Shown here piece by piece: positions 32,081 through 40,503 of a stretch of DNA of 50,898 nt; position 1 is the first letter of the stretch, and every line of letters begins with the position of its first letter. The notes beneath the pieces are model-generated. The model saw only the letters and a program-made list of their open reading frames with translations, had not been told where the DNA came from and searched no databases. Location: contig DASSZD010000102.1 in assembly GCA_035702985.1 (NCBI GenBank), forward strand, positions 1 through 50,898, written 5' to 3'. The position numbers were made by a program, and so were the translations under genes. This stretch comes from JAKAXG01 sp035702985. Its GTDB lineage: Bacteria; Actinomycetota; Acidimicrobiia; Acidimicrobiales; Palsa-688.

Positions 32081-32110
32081 TTGGTATTCGTCCCACCCTT
32101 CTGGTTTGCT
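32081..32110 (+). promoter_or_regulatory. Possible promoter of sbcD
   Basis: TTGGTA (32081-32086) and TTTGCT (32105-32110) are spaced 18 bp apart, and the -10 candidate ends 6 nt before the ATG. The -10 lacks the usual second-position A, so this is weaker than the other leaderless promoters in the window. Confidence 0.35.
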
Positions 32111-32116
32111 GGGATC

Positions 32117-33256
32117 ATGCGAATTGCCGCTGTCGGGGACGCCCACCTGGGCCGGTCGTACCTGCCGCACACGACCGAGGGCGGGGTCAACCAGCGGGAG
32201 TACGACTTCGAGCGGTCGTTCGAGGCGGCCGTGGACCTGGCCCTGGCCCAGCAGCCCGACCTGATCGTGTGGCTGGGTGACATCTTCGACCATCCCCGCC
32301 CCACGTACCGTTCCTACCGGGTGGCCCAGCGGGCGCTCAGCCTGATCCGGGAGCACGGGATCCGGGCCGCCATCATCACCGGCAACCACGACACGCCCCG
32401 CCTGCCGGGCAAGGGCAGCCCGTACTCGGCGCTGGCCGACACCTTCCCGGAGATGCACTTCGCCCACCGGATGGGCTACGAGCGCTTCGACCTGCCCGGC
32501 CTGGCTATCCACGCCGTACCCCAGACCCTGACGGTGGAGGCGGCCCTGGACGGGCTGGCCGAGGCGGCCCGCCAGCGTGCCCCCGGGGTCACCAACCTGC
32601 TGCTCACCCATCCGCGAATCACCCAGCTGCAGCCCCGCTACGCCGATATCAACGAGATCGAGGTGGACGCCGGTCTCCTGCAGTCCGACCTGGTCCTGCT
32701 CGGCCACTACCACACCTTCGCCCGGGTGTCGGAGGCCATGTGGTACGCCGGCGCCCCCGATTCCTTCACCTTCGCCGACGACCCGGACCAGCCGAAGGGC
32801 ATCGTGGTGCTCGATACCGACACCGGGGCATGCCGCCACGTGCCGCTCCCCGGGCGCCGCCCGCTGGTGACCCTGGAGTCGGTGTACGCCCTCGGGCTGA
32901 CCCCTGCCGAGCTGCAGGAGCGGCTCATGGAGAGGGCCGCCACCGTTCCGGAAGGGGCGGTGGCCCGGGTGTACGTGGACAGCGTGGACCCCGACGTCTG
33001 GCGGCTGCTGGACCATCACTCCGTGCGCGACGCGGCGGCCGCCGGGCTGCACCTCAAGCTGGAGCCGTCGTTCGTCTCCCGGGCGCTGCGGGCGGAGCTG
33101 CCCACCGTGAGCGGCCTCGGCGCCCAGTGGGACGGCTACGTGGCCGGGCAGGACCTGACCGGCCTGGACCGGGACCGGGTGCGGACCCTGGGCCACGAGT
33201 ACCTGGACCGGGCCATCACCGGCGGCGACGCCGGCACCGGGGGGCCGGCATGCTGA
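32117..33256 (+). CDS. sbcD: SbcD/Mre11-type DNA exonuclease subunit
   Basis: Calcineurin-like phosphoesterase of 379 residues that, with SbcC/Rad50, opens and trims blocked DNA ends. The metal-ligand motifs are in order: GDAHLG (D8, H10), GDIFDHP (D55), GNHDTPR (N90, H91), LLTHPR, and GHYHTF. A C-terminal capping region of about 130 residues follows (RVYVDSVDPDVWRLL). The ATG at 32117 is where homology starts; a longer frame begins 12 codons upstream without support. Its last 7 nt overlap sbcC, marking an operon. Confidence 0.93.
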   Translation: MRIAAVGDAHLGRSYLPHTTEGGVNQREYDFERSFEAAVDLALAQQPDLIVWLGDIFDHPRPTYRSYRVAQRALSLIREHGIRAAIITGNHDTPRLPGKGSPYSALADTFPEMHFAHRMGYERFDLPGLAIHAVPQTLTVEAALDGLAEAARQRAPGVTNLLLTHPRITQLQPRYADINEIEVDAGLLQSDLVLLGHYHTFARVSEAMWYAGAPDSFTFADDPDQPKGIVVLDTDTGACRHVPLPGRRPLVTLESVYALGLTPAELQERLMERAATVPEGAVARVYVDSVDPDVWRLLDHHSVRDAAAAGLHLKLEPSFVSRALRAELPTVSGLGAQWDGYVAGQDLTGLDRDRVRTLGHEYLDRAITGGDAGTGGPAC

Positions 33257-35586
33257 TCAAGCGGCTCTACCTGCGCAACTTCCGGGTCTACGAGGACGAG
33301 CTGGACCTGGAGCTCCCCCCGGGCCTGGTCGGCATCTACGGGCCCAACGGGGCGGGCAAGTCGACCCTGCTCGAGGCCATCCTGTTCACCCTGTGGGGCA
33401 AGGCCCGCACCACCAAGGAGCTGATCCGTTCGGCCGGGGTGGGCGGCGACTGTGTCACCGAGGTGGAGTTCGAGCACGAGGGTCACCTCTACCTGGTCCG
33501 GCGCAAGCTCAAGGGCATCAACTCCACCGTCTCGGTCGAGGCGCACTGCGACGGGGCGCTCATGTCCACCGGCACCCGCGACGCCGAGCGCTACGTCGAG
33601 TCGGTCCTGGGCATGGACGACGGGGCGTTCCGGGCGTCGGTGTTCACCGAGCAGAAGCAGCTGGCGGCGTTCTCCAACCAGTCCCCGGCCGAGCGGCGCA
33701 AGCTGGTCCTCCAGCTGCTCGGCATCACCCCCCTCGACGTGGCCCGGGACACCGCCCGCAAGGACGCCCGCCAGATGGCCTCCGATCACGAGCGGCTGCG
33801 GGGGATGCTCCCGGACCTGGAGGTGCTCCGGACCGACGCCGCCGACAGCGCCGCCCGGGCCGACGCCGCCGAGGTGGTCGCCGCCGAGGAGGAGGCGGCG
33901 TCCGGCGCCGCCCGGCAGCGGGCCGACGCCGCCGTGGCCGCCTTCGGCGCCGAGGATCTGCGCCGCCAGGAGCACGACGCCCTGGTGCTCGAGGGGCGGG
34001 CCGCCCGCCAGGAGATGGACCTGGCCTCCCAGGCCGTGGACCGGTACCGCCAGGAGCTGGCCGAGCTGGAGGGCCTGCAGCTGCGGCTGGCCGGCACCGA
34101 GCAGCAGGCGGCCGGGCTGGCCGATGACGAGCGGCGCCTGGAGCTGCTGGGAGCGGCGGCCACGGCGGCCCGGACGGCCGAGGCCATGGCCGTCCCGGCC
34201 CGGCCCGAGGCGGTGGACGAGGCCGCCCTGGAGCGGGCCGGGCAGGCCGCCGCCACCCTGAGGGAGGAGGCGGCGGCCGCCGCCGCCCTGCTGCGCTCCG
34301 CCCAGACGGACCTGGAGCGGGCCCGCCAGGCGCTGGACAAGACCCGGTCGCTTTCCGGCGAGGCGGTGTGCCCCACCTGCGGCCAGGCACTGGGCGACGC
34401 CTTCGAGACGGTGCAGGCCCACCGGCGGTCCGAGCTGGACGAGGCGGAGGGCCGGTGCCGTCAGCAGGCGGAGCGGTCCGGTGAGCTCCGGGCCAGCGCC
34501 GAGCAGGCCACCGCCATCGCCTCCGAGCTGTCCCGCCGGGCCGCCGAGAGCCGGTCCCGCATGTCGGAGTGGGAGCACGCCGACCGGCGCCGCCGCGACG
34601 CTTTGGACGCGGCCGGCCGGGCCTGGCAGGATGCGGTGGCCGCCGGGGCCGGCTGCTGGCTGGACAGTCCCCCCGGGGGCGCCGGGGAGCCTCCCACCGC
34701 GGCGGCGCTGGCCGCCGCCGTGGCCGCCGGCCGGACCGCGGTGGAGGCCGAGAAGGCCGCCGCTACCGCGGCGCAGATGATCAGGGGCCGGCTGGAGGCC
34801 CGGCCCGGCCTGGAGAAGGCCCTGGCCGCCAGCCTGGACCAGAGCGGGGCGGCCACCGGGCGGGTGGAGGCGCTGCGGGACAAGGTCAGGGCCCTGGGCT
34901 TCCGCAGGGAGGACCTCGACGCGGCCGCCGCCCACCGGGACCGGGCGGTGGCTTCCGCCCAGTCGGCGGTGGCCGCCGCCCAGCGGTCGGCCATCGCCGC
35001 CGCCCAGGACCGCGAGCGGGCCCGGGCGGCCGCGGCCCGGCTGGAAGACGGCCGGGCCCAGCACGCCAAGCTCGCCGACCTGGAATCGGAGTCCCGGCAC
35101 CGTTCCCGGGCCGCCGACCTGCTGTCGGAGTTCCGGAACACGGTGGTGTCGTCGGTCGGCCCCCGCCTGGCCCTCCAGGCCGCCGACCTGTTCGGGGAGC
35201 TCACCGATCACGAGTACGAGAGCATCGACGTCGACCCCGACACCTACCAGTTGCAGATCAGCGACGGCGGCCGGCTGTACGGCCTGGACCGCTTCTCCGG
35301 ATCGGAGATCGATCTGGCCAACCTGGCACTGCGGGTGGCCATCAGCGAGCACATCCACTTCCAGTCCGGCGGGTCGGTGGGCCTGCTGGTGCTCGACGAG
35401 GTGTTCGGGCCGCTGGACGAGGACCGCAAGGCCCGCATGCTGCTGGCCCTCGAGCGACTCAAGGGTCGCTTCCGGCAGGTACTGGTGGTCACCCACGACA
35501 GCGAGATCAAGGAGCAGATGCCGGGGGCCGTCGAGGTGGTCAAGCTCCCGGGCCGGCGGGCCACCGCCCGGGTGATCGGGGACTGA
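33250..35586 (+). CDS. sbcC: SbcC/Rad50-type SMC-like ATPase, compact
   Basis: A protein of 778 residues, short for SbcC (about 1,000 or more). Walker A GPNGAGKST is at residues 31-39. Ala/Glu/Arg-rich coiled coil runs from about 150 to 660, interrupted by the zinc hook CPTC (C374, C377). The ABC signature is FSGSEIDLANLALR (about 682), where most relatives have LSGGE. Walker B is LLVLDEVFGPLDEDR (about 713), followed by VVTHDSEI. The shape is Mre11-partner Rad50 with shortened arms, closer in size to archaeal Rad50 than to long-armed proteobacterial SbcC. It forms the DNA-end-binding complex with SbcD. ATG 33250 overlaps sbcD. Confidence 0.92.
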   Translation: MLIKRLYLRNFRVYEDELDLELPPGLVGIYGPNGAGKSTLLEAILFTLWGKARTTKELIRSAGVGGDCVTEVEFEHEGHLYLVRRKLKGINSTVSVEAHCDGALMSTGTRDAERYVESVLGMDDGAFRASVFTEQKQLAAFSNQSPAERRKLVLQLLGITPLDVARDTARKDARQMASDHERLRGMLPDLEVLRTDAADSAARADAAEVVAAEEEAASGAARQRADAAVAAFGAEDLRRQEHDALVLEGRAARQEMDLASQAVDRYRQELAELEGLQLRLAGTEQQAAGLADDERRLELLGAAATAARTAEAMAVPARPEAVDEAALERAGQAAATLREEAAAAAALLRSAQTDLERARQALDKTRSLSGEAVCPTCGQALGDAFETVQAHRRSELDEAEGRCRQQAERSGELRASAEQATAIASELSRRAAESRSRMSEWEHADRRRRDALDAAGRAWQDAVAAGAGCWLDSPPGGAGEPPTAAALAAAVAAGRTAVEAEKAAATAAQMIRGRLEARPGLEKALAASLDQSGAATGRVEALRDKVRALGFRREDLDAAAAHRDRAVASAQSAVAAAQRSAIAAAQDRERARAAAARLEDGRAQHAKLADLESESRHRSRAADLLSEFRNTVVSSVGPRLALQAADLFGELTDHEYESIDVDPDTYQLQISDGGRLYGLDRFSGSEIDLANLALRVAISEHIHFQSGGSVGLLVLDEVFGPLDEDRKARMLLALERLKGRFRQVLVVTHDSEIKEQMPGAVEVVKLPGRRATARVIGD

Positions 35587-35627
35587 CCGCTGGTCGGTCC
35601 GGCCTGCCGTCCCGGCGCCCACCCGAT

Positions 35628-35633
35628 TACGCT
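35628..35633 (+). promoter_or_regulatory. -10 element of acyltransferase-GT operon
   Basis: TACGCT would start transcription near 35640, leaving a leader of about 26 nt with a GCAGGGG sequence before the GTG at 35666. Confidence 0.35.
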
Positions 35634-35665
35634 GCCCGGATTCGCACGCAGGGGTATCGGCGCAG

Positions 35666-36961
35666 GTGATTTCGTTAGCAAGGGTGCAAACAGATCGGGC
35701 CCCGGCCGGTGAGGTGGCCGGGGCCCGCCAGAGCGAGCACTTCCCGGGCTTCGACGGCCTGCGGGCCATCGCCGCGCTGGCGGTCATCGGCGTGCACACC
35801 ACCTTCGTGGCCGGCCTGGGCGGCAACCACCAGCTGGGCCGGTACACGTCGCGGCTGGAGATCGGGGTGGAGGTCTTCTTCGTCATCTCCGGTTTCCTCC
35901 TGTACCGCCCGTTCGCGGTAGCCCACTTCGGCGGCCGGCCGGCCCTCCCCGTCCGGTCGTTCTGGATCCGCCGCCTCAAGCGGATCATCCCGGCCTACTG
36001 GCTGGCGTTCGTCGTGATCACCTACGTCCTGCACGCCGACCAGGTGGTGCACACCTGGTACGCCCCTCTCGTCTACCTGGGGTTCGCCCAGATCTACATT
36101 CCGGCGTTCGTCATATCGGGCATCCCCCAGGCCTGGTCGCTGTGCACGGAGATGAGCTTCTACCTGATGATCCCGCTCTGGGCCGCCCTGCTCGGCCGCC
36201 GGTCGGGGCAGCGCCGTGCCGGCGCCCAGCTGCGGGTGGAGCTGCTGGGCGTGGCCGCCCTGGTGGCCATCAGCTTCGCCTGGCGGGTGCCGGTGCTGCA
36301 GTTCCACACCCAGCTCACCGAGAGCATGCCGAACTGGCTGCCCGGCTACCTGGACCAGTTCGCCCTGGGCGTGCTCCTGGCGGTGACCAGCAGCTGGCTG
36401 CGGGCCACCCGCCGCCGGCCGCGCTGGCTGGAGAGCCCGGCCCTGCCGTGGCTGTCGTGGGGGGCGGCGGCGCTGGCCTACGCGGCGGTGGCCAACATCG
36501 GCCTGCCCGTGGCCCCGCTCATCGCATCACCGGTGGGGCTCAGCCTGCTGCGTCAGACCCTGTACGGCGCGTTCGCCTTCTTCCTGGTGGCCCCGGCGGT
36601 GTTCGGCCCGCAGGACTCCGGGCTGCCCCGCCGGCTGCTCCGCCTCCGACCGCTGGCCCTGATCGGGGCGGTCTCCTACGGCGTGTACCTGTGGCACGAG
36701 GCCTGGATCGAACTGTGGCTGCGCTGGACCGGCGCCCGCCTGTTCGAGGTGTCGTGGCCGGTCCTCGCCGCCGCGGTGACGGCCCTGGCCATCGCCACCG
36801 CCACCCTCAGCTACCTGCTGGTCGAGCGTCCCGTGCTCAGCCTCGGCCGGGCGGCCGGCCGGGCCGGGCCGCTCGCCGGCGCGGCGACACCGGCACCTCC
36901 CGGCGGCGACGTGGCTCCAGCCGCCCGGGCCACCGCGCCCGCCCTGGGGGCGTCGAGATGA
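35666..36961 (+). CDS. Acyltransferase-3 (OafA/YrhL-type) membrane O-acyltransferase
   Basis: An integral membrane protein of 431 residues that transfers acyl (often acetyl) groups to cell-surface glycans. The N-terminal block FPGFDGLRAIAALAVIGVHT has the catalytic histidine of the RAIAAL...H motif. GVEVFFVISGFLLYRPF and SFWIRRLKRIIPAYWLAF are the next family signatures, and PQAWSLCTEMSFYL follows. Some ten hydrophobic helices extend to residue 390; the tail is Ala/Pro-rich. There is no extracellular SGNH domain. GTG start at 35666; the stop overlaps the following glycosyltransferase ATG (ATGA), implying joint action on one glycan. Confidence 0.9.
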   Translation: MISLARVQTDRAPAGEVAGARQSEHFPGFDGLRAIAALAVIGVHTTFVAGLGGNHQLGRYTSRLEIGVEVFFVISGFLLYRPFAVAHFGGRPALPVRSFWIRRLKRIIPAYWLAFVVITYVLHADQVVHTWYAPLVYLGFAQIYIPAFVISGIPQAWSLCTEMSFYLMIPLWAALLGRRSGQRRAGAQLRVELLGVAALVAISFAWRVPVLQFHTQLTESMPNWLPGYLDQFALGVLLAVTSSWLRATRRRPRWLESPALPWLSWGAAALAYAAVANIGLPVAPLIASPVGLSLLRQTLYGAFAFFLVAPAVFGPQDSGLPRRLLRLRPLALIGAVSYGVYLWHEAWIELWLRWTGARLFEVSWPVLAAAVTALAIATATLSYLLVERPVLSLGRAAGRAGPLAGAATPAPPGGDVAPAARATAPALGASR

Positions 36962-38256
36962 ACGACGAGAGCTTCGGGCTGGAGCTGGGCCCGCCGGCGC
37001 TCACCGCCCCGCCCGGGCCGCCCCGCCGAGCGGTGCCCGTCGACGCCTCCTGCGCCCTCCCGGCGGTGACCGCCCCCCCTAGACCGGCCGGAGGCGCGGA
37101 GGCCAAGATCGGCGACGTGGCGGCCGCCGCCGGCCTGCGGCGCATCGACATGGTCGCCTGGCGGGACCTGCACCACCCCGAGGCGGGTGGCTCCGAGCTG
37201 CACGCGGCGCGCATCGCCGAGCGGTGGGCGGCGGCCGGTATCGAGGTCACCGTGACCGCGTCTCGGGCGCCGGGCGCCCCCGGCCGGGACCGCCTCGACG
37301 GGTACCGGCTGGAGCGGCCCGCCGGCCGCTACGGCATCTTCCCGGCCGTCGGCCTGTCCCGGCTGGCCGCCCGGCCGGCCCGGCGGGGGCCGGCCGACGC
37401 CACCGTGGAGATCTGGAACGGCATGCCGTTCTTCTCGCCGGTCTGGTCGGGCCGGCCCCGCCTGGTGTTCCTGCACCACGTCCACGACGGGATGTGGGAC
37501 CTGGTGATGCCCCGCCGGCTGGCCGCCGTGGGCCGCTTCCTGGAGGGCCGGGTGGCCCCGCCCGTCTACCGCAACACCCCGGTGGTCACCCTGTCGAGGT
37601 CGTCGCGCCGGGCCATCCTGGACGTTCTGGGGCTGCGCCCGGAGATGGTCAGCGTGGTGCCGCCGGGCGTGGACGAGGTGTTCCGACCCGGCCTCGAGCG
37701 GGACCCGGACCCGCTGGTGGTGGCGGTGGGACGGCTGGTCACCTACAAACGCTTCGACCTGCTGGTCGACACGCTGGTCGCCCTGCGCCGGCGCCATCCC
37801 CGCCTGCGGGCGGTGATCGCCGGGGAGGGTACCGCCCGCGCCGGGCTGGAGGCCCGCATCGCCGCCCACGGGGCGGCCGGCTGGCTGAGCCTGCCCGGCC
37901 GGGTCGGCGACGACCGGCTGATCGACCTGTACCAGCGGGCCTGGGTGGTGGCCTCCACGTCGGCTTTCGAGGGCTGGGGTCTCACCATCACCGAGGCCGC
38001 GGCGTGCGCCACCCCGGCGGTGGTCAGCCCCATCGCCGGGCACATCGACGCCGTCGACGACGGGGTCACCGGTTTCCTGGCCCAGCCCGGGGCCGAGATG
38101 GAGAGCCGGATCGACGCCCTCCTGCGCGACGAGGTGCTCAGGCGACGGATGCAGAAGGCGGCGCTCCGGCGGGCTGCCCGGCTGACGTGGGACCGGACGG
38201 CTCTCGACACCCTGCGGATCCTGGCCGGCGGGCGGCCCCGGTCCGGGGGTTCCTGA
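36958..38256 (+). CDS. GT4-family glycosyltransferase
   Basis: A protein of 432 residues. The first 60 are a Pro/Ala-rich extension without homology. The catalytic part starts at IDMVAWRDLHHPEAGGSELH, a GT4 acceptor-loop motif, continues through VPPGVDEVF and VAVGRLVTYKRFDLLVD, and ends with FEGWGLTITEAAACATPAV, the EX7E nucleotide-sugar site. It is soluble or peripheral, with no membrane helices. Donor and acceptor are unknown; context suggests cell-envelope polysaccharide or glycolipid. The final 119 nt overlap the antisense 3' end of the next gene. Confidence 0.88.
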   Translation: MNDESFGLELGPPALTAPPGPPRRAVPVDASCALPAVTAPPRPAGGAEAKIGDVAAAAGLRRIDMVAWRDLHHPEAGGSELHAARIAERWAAAGIEVTVTASRAPGAPGRDRLDGYRLERPAGRYGIFPAVGLSRLAARPARRGPADATVEIWNGMPFFSPVWSGRPRLVFLHHVHDGMWDLVMPRRLAAVGRFLEGRVAPPVYRNTPVVTLSRSSRRAILDVLGLRPEMVSVVPPGVDEVFRPGLERDPDPLVVAVGRLVTYKRFDLLVDTLVALRRRHPRLRAVIAGEGTARAGLEARIAAHGAAGWLSLPGRVGDDRLIDLYQRAWVVASTSAFEGWGLTITEAAACATPAVVSPIAGHIDAVDDGVTGFLAQPGAEMESRIDALLRDEVLRRRMQKAALRRAARLTWDRTALDTLRILAGGRPRSGGS

Positions 38257-39496
38257 GCCGGCCCGCGGCAGCGCACACGGCGGTGGCGGCGAGCAGGACC
38301 AGCACCGGTTCCAGGGGGGCCCGGAACCGGGTCTGGCCCAGGGCCACCAGGGACGCCAACCCGACGTCGACGAGGATCGCCACCATCGGAAAAAGGGGCA
38401 CCCCCCTCCGCTTCAGCGCCCACGCCCCGAACGGGGCCAGGGCGGCCAGCCCGTAGTAGGACCACAGCCCCACCCACGCCCACAGGCGGGGCCGGCTCTC
38501 GATGTGGACGTCCAGGTTGATCTGCTGGAACGGCCGGTACAGGCCGAAGGTGCGCCCCAGCCGGTCCATCTCCACCCGGGGCAGGTCCCCGAGGTGGCTG
38601 CCCACGTAGTCCAGCGCCCGGCGGGTGGCCACCGCCCCCACAGCCGGCTCGTCGCCGGGCACCCCCGCTACCGCGGCCTGGGCGCAGGGCATCCACCAGT
38701 AGCCGGCGAACGGACCGTTCCAGGCCTGGTCGCAGTTGGCCACGGCCAGGGTCACCCCGAAACTGTCGGTGATGAGCACCGGCCGGGAGAACCGGACGGT
38801 GTTGAACGCCACCCAGGGGCCGACCACCAGGACCCCCATCGCCGCCCCCGCCGCCAGCAGTCTCAACCGGGTCCGCCAGGGCCGGCCCCGCTCCCCCACG
38901 GCCAGCGGCACCAGGATCAGCACCCCCAGCACGGCCAGCTCGTCGCGGGCCAGGGCGGCCAGCCCCACGGCCAGGCCCAACAGCGCCGCCCGCCCCACCG
39001 TAGGCCCCCGCCACATCCGGTAGGCGGCCCACAGCACGACCAGAACCACCACCGGGGAGATGGTCTCCGACATGCCCATACCGGCGCTGATCCACACGTT
39101 CGGGTACAGGGCCATCCCGAACGCCGCCACCACCCCCACCGCCGGCCCGGCCACGTCCCGGCCCACCACCGCGCCCAGCCCTACCCCGGCGGCGCTGAGC
39201 ACGGCCGACCAGATCCGGTGGGCGAAGAAGGACTTGAACCCCACCACCGAGCACACGGCCAGCAGCATGGTGTACAGCGGCGGCAGCTTGGCCGTCTCGG
39301 TGGCCACCCCGGTGTGGGTGTAGATCAGCGGCTCGATCCAGCCCTTCCCCTCGGCCAGCAGGTTCGCCTGGCCCAGATACTGGTAGGCGTCGCCGGCCGG
39401 GGCCAGGTGGGGTCGGCCCAGCACCGACCCGATCCGGACGGCCAGGCCGACCAGCACGGCTGCGCCGACCGTCAGCCGCCACGCCCGTCGGGTCAC
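38138..39496 (-). CDS. GT-C (GT39/ArnT-like) membrane glycosyltransferase
   Basis: A protein of 452 residues with about ten hydrophobic segments. The first loop APAGDAYQYLGQANLLAEGK carries the acidic residue (D36) typical of polyprenyl-phosphate-sugar-dependent GT-C enzymes. ETAKLPPLYTMLLAV and AGMGMSETISPVVVL match the PMT/ArnT pattern. The last 40 residues are hydrophilic and low complexity and lie over the antisense GT4 gene. The GTG start at 39496 overlaps the stop of the upstream membrane protein (GTGA). It probably adds a sugar from decaprenyl- or polyprenyl-phosphate outside the membrane. The acceptor is unknown. Confidence 0.83.
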   Translation of the reverse strand: MTRRAWRLTVGAAVLVGLAVRIGSVLGRPHLAPAGDAYQYLGQANLLAEGKGWIEPLIYTHTGVATETAKLPPLYTMLLAVCSVVGFKSFFAHRIWSAVLSAAGVGLGAVVGRDVAGPAVGVVAAFGMALYPNVWISAGMGMSETISPVVVLVVLWAAYRMWRGPTVGRAALLGLAVGLAALARDELAVLGVLILVPLAVGERGRPWRTRLRLLAAGAAMGVLVVGPWVAFNTVRFSRPVLITDSFGVTLAVANCDQAWNGPFAGYWWMPCAQAAVAGVPGDEPAVGAVATRRALDYVGSHLGDLPRVEMDRLGRTFGLYRPFQQINLDVHIESRPRLWAWVGLWSYYGLAALAPFGAWALKRRGVPLFPMVAILVDVGLASLVALGQTRFRAPLEPVLVLLAATAVCAAAGRLRNPRTGAARRPGSAGCREPSGPTSAGQPAGAPPSASVA

Positions 39497-40503
39497 GGGG
39501 TGACGGCGGGGTCCGGCCGGCCGAGGTCGGCCCCCGCCCCGGGTTCCATCCCGCCCCCCGCCCGATCGGGATCGGCCCCGGCCGGGGTCTCCACCGACAG
39601 GATGGCCACCGCCGCCGCCACGGCGGCGAAGCCCACCAGCCGGGGGGCCGCCCACCAGCCGGCCGGGAGCAGCGGCTCGCCGAACACCACGGCCGCTCCG
39701 GCCAGCGCGCACGCCGTCGACACGACGTTGGTCAACGAGGCCATGAGGCTGGCCGGATGGGCCTGCAGGCCCACCTGGAACACCAGCATGCCGCACAGGG
39801 TGACGACGAGGAACAGCCACGGGAAGGCCGTGCCGAGAGAAGACACCGCACCGGCCACCACCCCCCGGTCGACCAGCCGGGTGGCTACCGCCTTCTCGGC
39901 CACCGCCCCCATCCCGTAGAGGAGCCCGGCGCCGGCGGCGATGGCGACCAGACCGGCCAGGGCCGGGCCGGCCCGCCTGGCCGGGGCACTGCGGGTAGCG
40001 GTCAGCACGGCCAGTCCGGCCAGTCCGCCTATGACCGCGGTCAACGCCGAGAAGCGCAGCGCCGGCACCGTGTGCGCCATCCGGTCGGCGCCGCGGGCGG
40101 ACAGGCCGACCGCCACCACCGCGGCCAGAACCAGCACCAGGGCGGCCTTCTGCCGGCCGGTGAGGCGCTCGCCCAGGACCTGGGGCCCGACGGCCGCCAG
40201 GGCGATCAGGCCTCCGGCCAGGATGGGCTGCACGACCGCGACCGGGGCCAGGGTCAGGGCCACCACCTGGAGGACCAGCCCGGCCAGCATGGCCACGAAG
40301 CCGGCCAGCCACCGAGGCGAGCGGGCGGCGGTGCGCAGCAGGTCAGCCGGGTGGAGGCGTATCGGGGGCAGCGTGGCCAGCGCCTGCTTCTCGAGCACGT
40401 AGCCGGCGTCGTATAGAAGCGCCGAGCCGGCCGCCACCGCCGCCCCGAGAAGCTCGTGGCCCCCGGCCACCGCCGAAGCGGCGGCCAGGACGACCACCGT
40501 CAC
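39493..40503 (-). CDS. EamA/NIPA-like multi-helix membrane protein
   Basis: A protein of 336 residues with nine or ten hydrophobic helices. The opening helix has SALLYDAGYVLEKQAL, and the internal repeats QVVALTLAPVAVVQPIL and FQVGLQAHPASLMASLTNVV are characteristic of DMT-superfamily transporters of the EamA/NIPA kind. Substrate is unknown; in this context flipping or export of a lipid-linked precursor is possible but speculative. GTG 40503 has GGAGGC six nt upstream, a good ribosome binding site. The start lies 161 nt inside the reading frame of the upstream AftD-like gene, an unusually long same-strand overlap. Confidence 0.75.
   Translation of the reverse strand: MTVVVLAAASAVAGGHELLGAAVAAGSALLYDAGYVLEKQALATLPPIRLHPADLLRTAARSPRWLAGFVAMLAGLVLQVVALTLAPVAVVQPILAGGLIALAAVGPQVLGERLTGRQKAALVLVLAAVVAVGLSARGADRMAHTVPALRFSALTAVIGGLAGLAVLTATRSAPARRAGPALAGLVAIAAGAGLLYGMGAVAEKAVATRLVDRGVVAGAVSSLGTAFPWLFLVVTLCGMLVFQVGLQAHPASLMASLTNVVSTACALAGAAVVFGEPLLPAGWWAAPRLVGFAAVAAAVAILSVETPAGADPDRAGGGMEPGAGADLGRPDPAVTP

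Noticed and set aside
35640..35642. ATT codon 6 nt after TACGCT as a leaderless start for the acyltransferase
   Set aside because: ATT starts are very rare and this one is not in frame with the acyltransferase; the GTG at 35666 is preferred.
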